NCBI GenBank assembly: GCA_019236485.1 | Contig: JAFAIY010000377.1 | Span: forward strand, 1 to 6,545 | Length of the DNA: 6,545 nt | From: Comamonas sp. | GTDB taxonomy: Bacteria; Pseudomonadota; Gammaproteobacteria; Burkholderiales; Burkholderiaceae_C | Direction: 5' to 3' | Shown: one piece after another, positions 5,737 through 6,545 of the stretch | Layout: each line of letters starts with the position of its first letter | Position numbering within the stretch: the stretch's first letter is position 1 | Position numbers and translations under genes: made by a program | The notes under the pieces: model-generated | What the model saw: only the letters and a program-made list of their open reading frames with translations | Told to the model about the DNA's origin: nothing | Database searches by the model: none

Positions 5737-6545
5737 TTACTCGGCTTCGATCTTGGAGGACTTCACCACCTGGGCCCAGTTTGCGTATTCGGTCTTGACC
5801 ATGGCACCCAGCTGCTGCGGGTTCATATAGTCCGCCGCAGCGCCCTGCTCCTCGGCTTTCTTCCTGAAGGCCGGGTCTTCCACCACCTTCTTCAGGTCGG
5901 CAGCCAGCTTGTCGATCACGGGCTGGGGCGCGGCCTTGGGCGCGAACACCGCAAACCACGAGGTGGCGTTCACCCCGGGATAGCCGGCTTCGGCCGTGGT
6001 CGGCACCTGGGGCAGGCTGGGCAGGCGCTGCTTGCCCGTCACGGCCAGCACGCGCAACTTGCCGCTTTGCACATGGGGCATGAACGGCGGCGCGGTGCCA
6101 AAGGTCAGGTCCACCTGGCCGCCCAGCAGATCCTGCAGCGCGGGGCCCGTGCCCTTGTAGGGAACGTGCACCATCTTCACGCCGGCCTGCTGCTCCAGCA
6201 TGGCGCCCGTCACATGCTGCAGCGAGCCATTGCCCGAAGAGGCGTAGTTGAGCTTGCCCGGGTGGGCCTTGGCGTAGCCGACCAGCTCGGCCAGCGTCTT
6301 CACCGGCAGTTCGGCGCGCACCACGATGATCTGCGGCGCCGAGAGCACATTGGCCACAGGCGCGAAATCGCCCTGCTCCCAGCTCTTGGCCTTGACCAGA
6401 TGGGGCGAGATCACGTGGTAGCCCGAGTACTGCATGAGCAGCGTGTAGCCGTCGGGCTCGGACCGCTTGACCAGATTGGCGGCAATGGCGCCGTTGCCGC
6501 CGCCCTTGTTGTCCACCACCACGGACTGGCCCAGCACCGGGGCCA
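5737..6545 (-). CDS. Bug-family tripartite tricarboxylate transporter substrate-binding protein (TctC-like), 5' end outside the window
   Basis: Periplasmic receptors of this family capture small carboxylates (citrate, other dicarboxylates, aromatic acids, nicotinate) and deliver them to TctA/TctB permeases or act in sensing. About 268 residues are visible, out of roughly 320-330 usual for the family. The signal peptide and first strand lie beyond base 6545, and the frame stays open to the edge through APVLGQ. Family features in order are LGQSVVVDNKGGGNGAIAA, PDGYTLLMQYSGYHV, GKLNYASSGNGSLQHVTG, HVPYKGTGPALQDLLGGQVDL, then a C-terminal helical region ending KSSKIEAE. The GTG at 6537 lies inside the conserved domain and is not the start. 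No tctA or tctB gene is visible nearby, which is common for orphan Bug receptors in Burkholderiales. The ligand cannot be told from the sequence. Confidence 0.9.
   Translation of the reverse strand, partial: APVLGQSVVVDNKGGGNGAIAANLVKRSEPDGYTLLMQYSGYHVISPHLVKAKSWEQGDFAPVANVLSAPQIIVVRAELPVKTLAELVGYAKAHPGKLNYASSGNGSLQHVTGAMLEQQAGVKMVHVPYKGTGPALQDLLGGQVDLTFGTAPPFMPHVQSGKLRVLAVTGKQRLPSLPQVPTTAEAGYPGVNATSWFAVFAPKAAPQPVIDKLAADLKKVVEDPAFRKKAEEQGAAADYMNPQQLGAMVKTEYANWAQVVKSSKIEAE

Overview
The window looks like ordinary chromosomal housekeeping DNA from a high-GC betaproteobacterium, most likely Comamonadaceae (Comamonas, Delftia or Acidovorax type). Three things suggest this: the residue-level character of UvrC, PgsA and HU, a Bug-family (TctC-like) solute receptor of the kind greatly expanded in Burkholderiales, and a short palindromic repeat with the core GCGCTTGATAGAYAAGCGC that I associate from memory with that family. 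The genus is an inference. Every gene I can support lies on the minus strand.

In the direction of transcription (high to low coordinates) the layout is as follows. (1) The 3' part of a Bug-type tripartite tricarboxylate transporter receptor runs off the right edge and ends at a clear intrinsic terminator (5691-5715). (2) A palindromic repeat (5641-5684) lies before uvrC. (3) uvrC (3618-5570) is followed 50 bp later by pgsA (3004-3567), the classic uvrC-pgsA operon, which ends in a hairpin (2954-2980) built on the same repeat core. (4) A 384-bp gap holds the hupB leader. (5) hupB (HU, GTG start, 2347-2619) is followed after only 16 bp by tRNA-Val(UAC) (2255-2330) and a strong terminator (2214-2243). 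(6) About 270 bp of leader contains a second strong terminator-like hairpin (1966-1995), only 21 nt before the ATG of ppiD. (7) ppiD (49-1944) is followed by an inverted repeat cut by the left edge.

Functionally, uvrC is nucleotide excision repair, pgsA is phosphatidylglycerol synthesis, HU compacts the nucleoid, and PpiD is a membrane-anchored periplasmic folding factor. The hupB to ppiD order matches the E. coli lon-hupB-ppiD region, here with a tRNA-Val between the two and uvrC-pgsA upstream instead of lon.

I found no mobile element, CRISPR array, toxin system or novel multi-gene system. The parts most worth a second look are non-coding: the terminator-like hairpin and small ORFs in the ppiD leader, the repeat placed at gene 3' ends, and the apparent hupB/tRNA-Val co-transcript.
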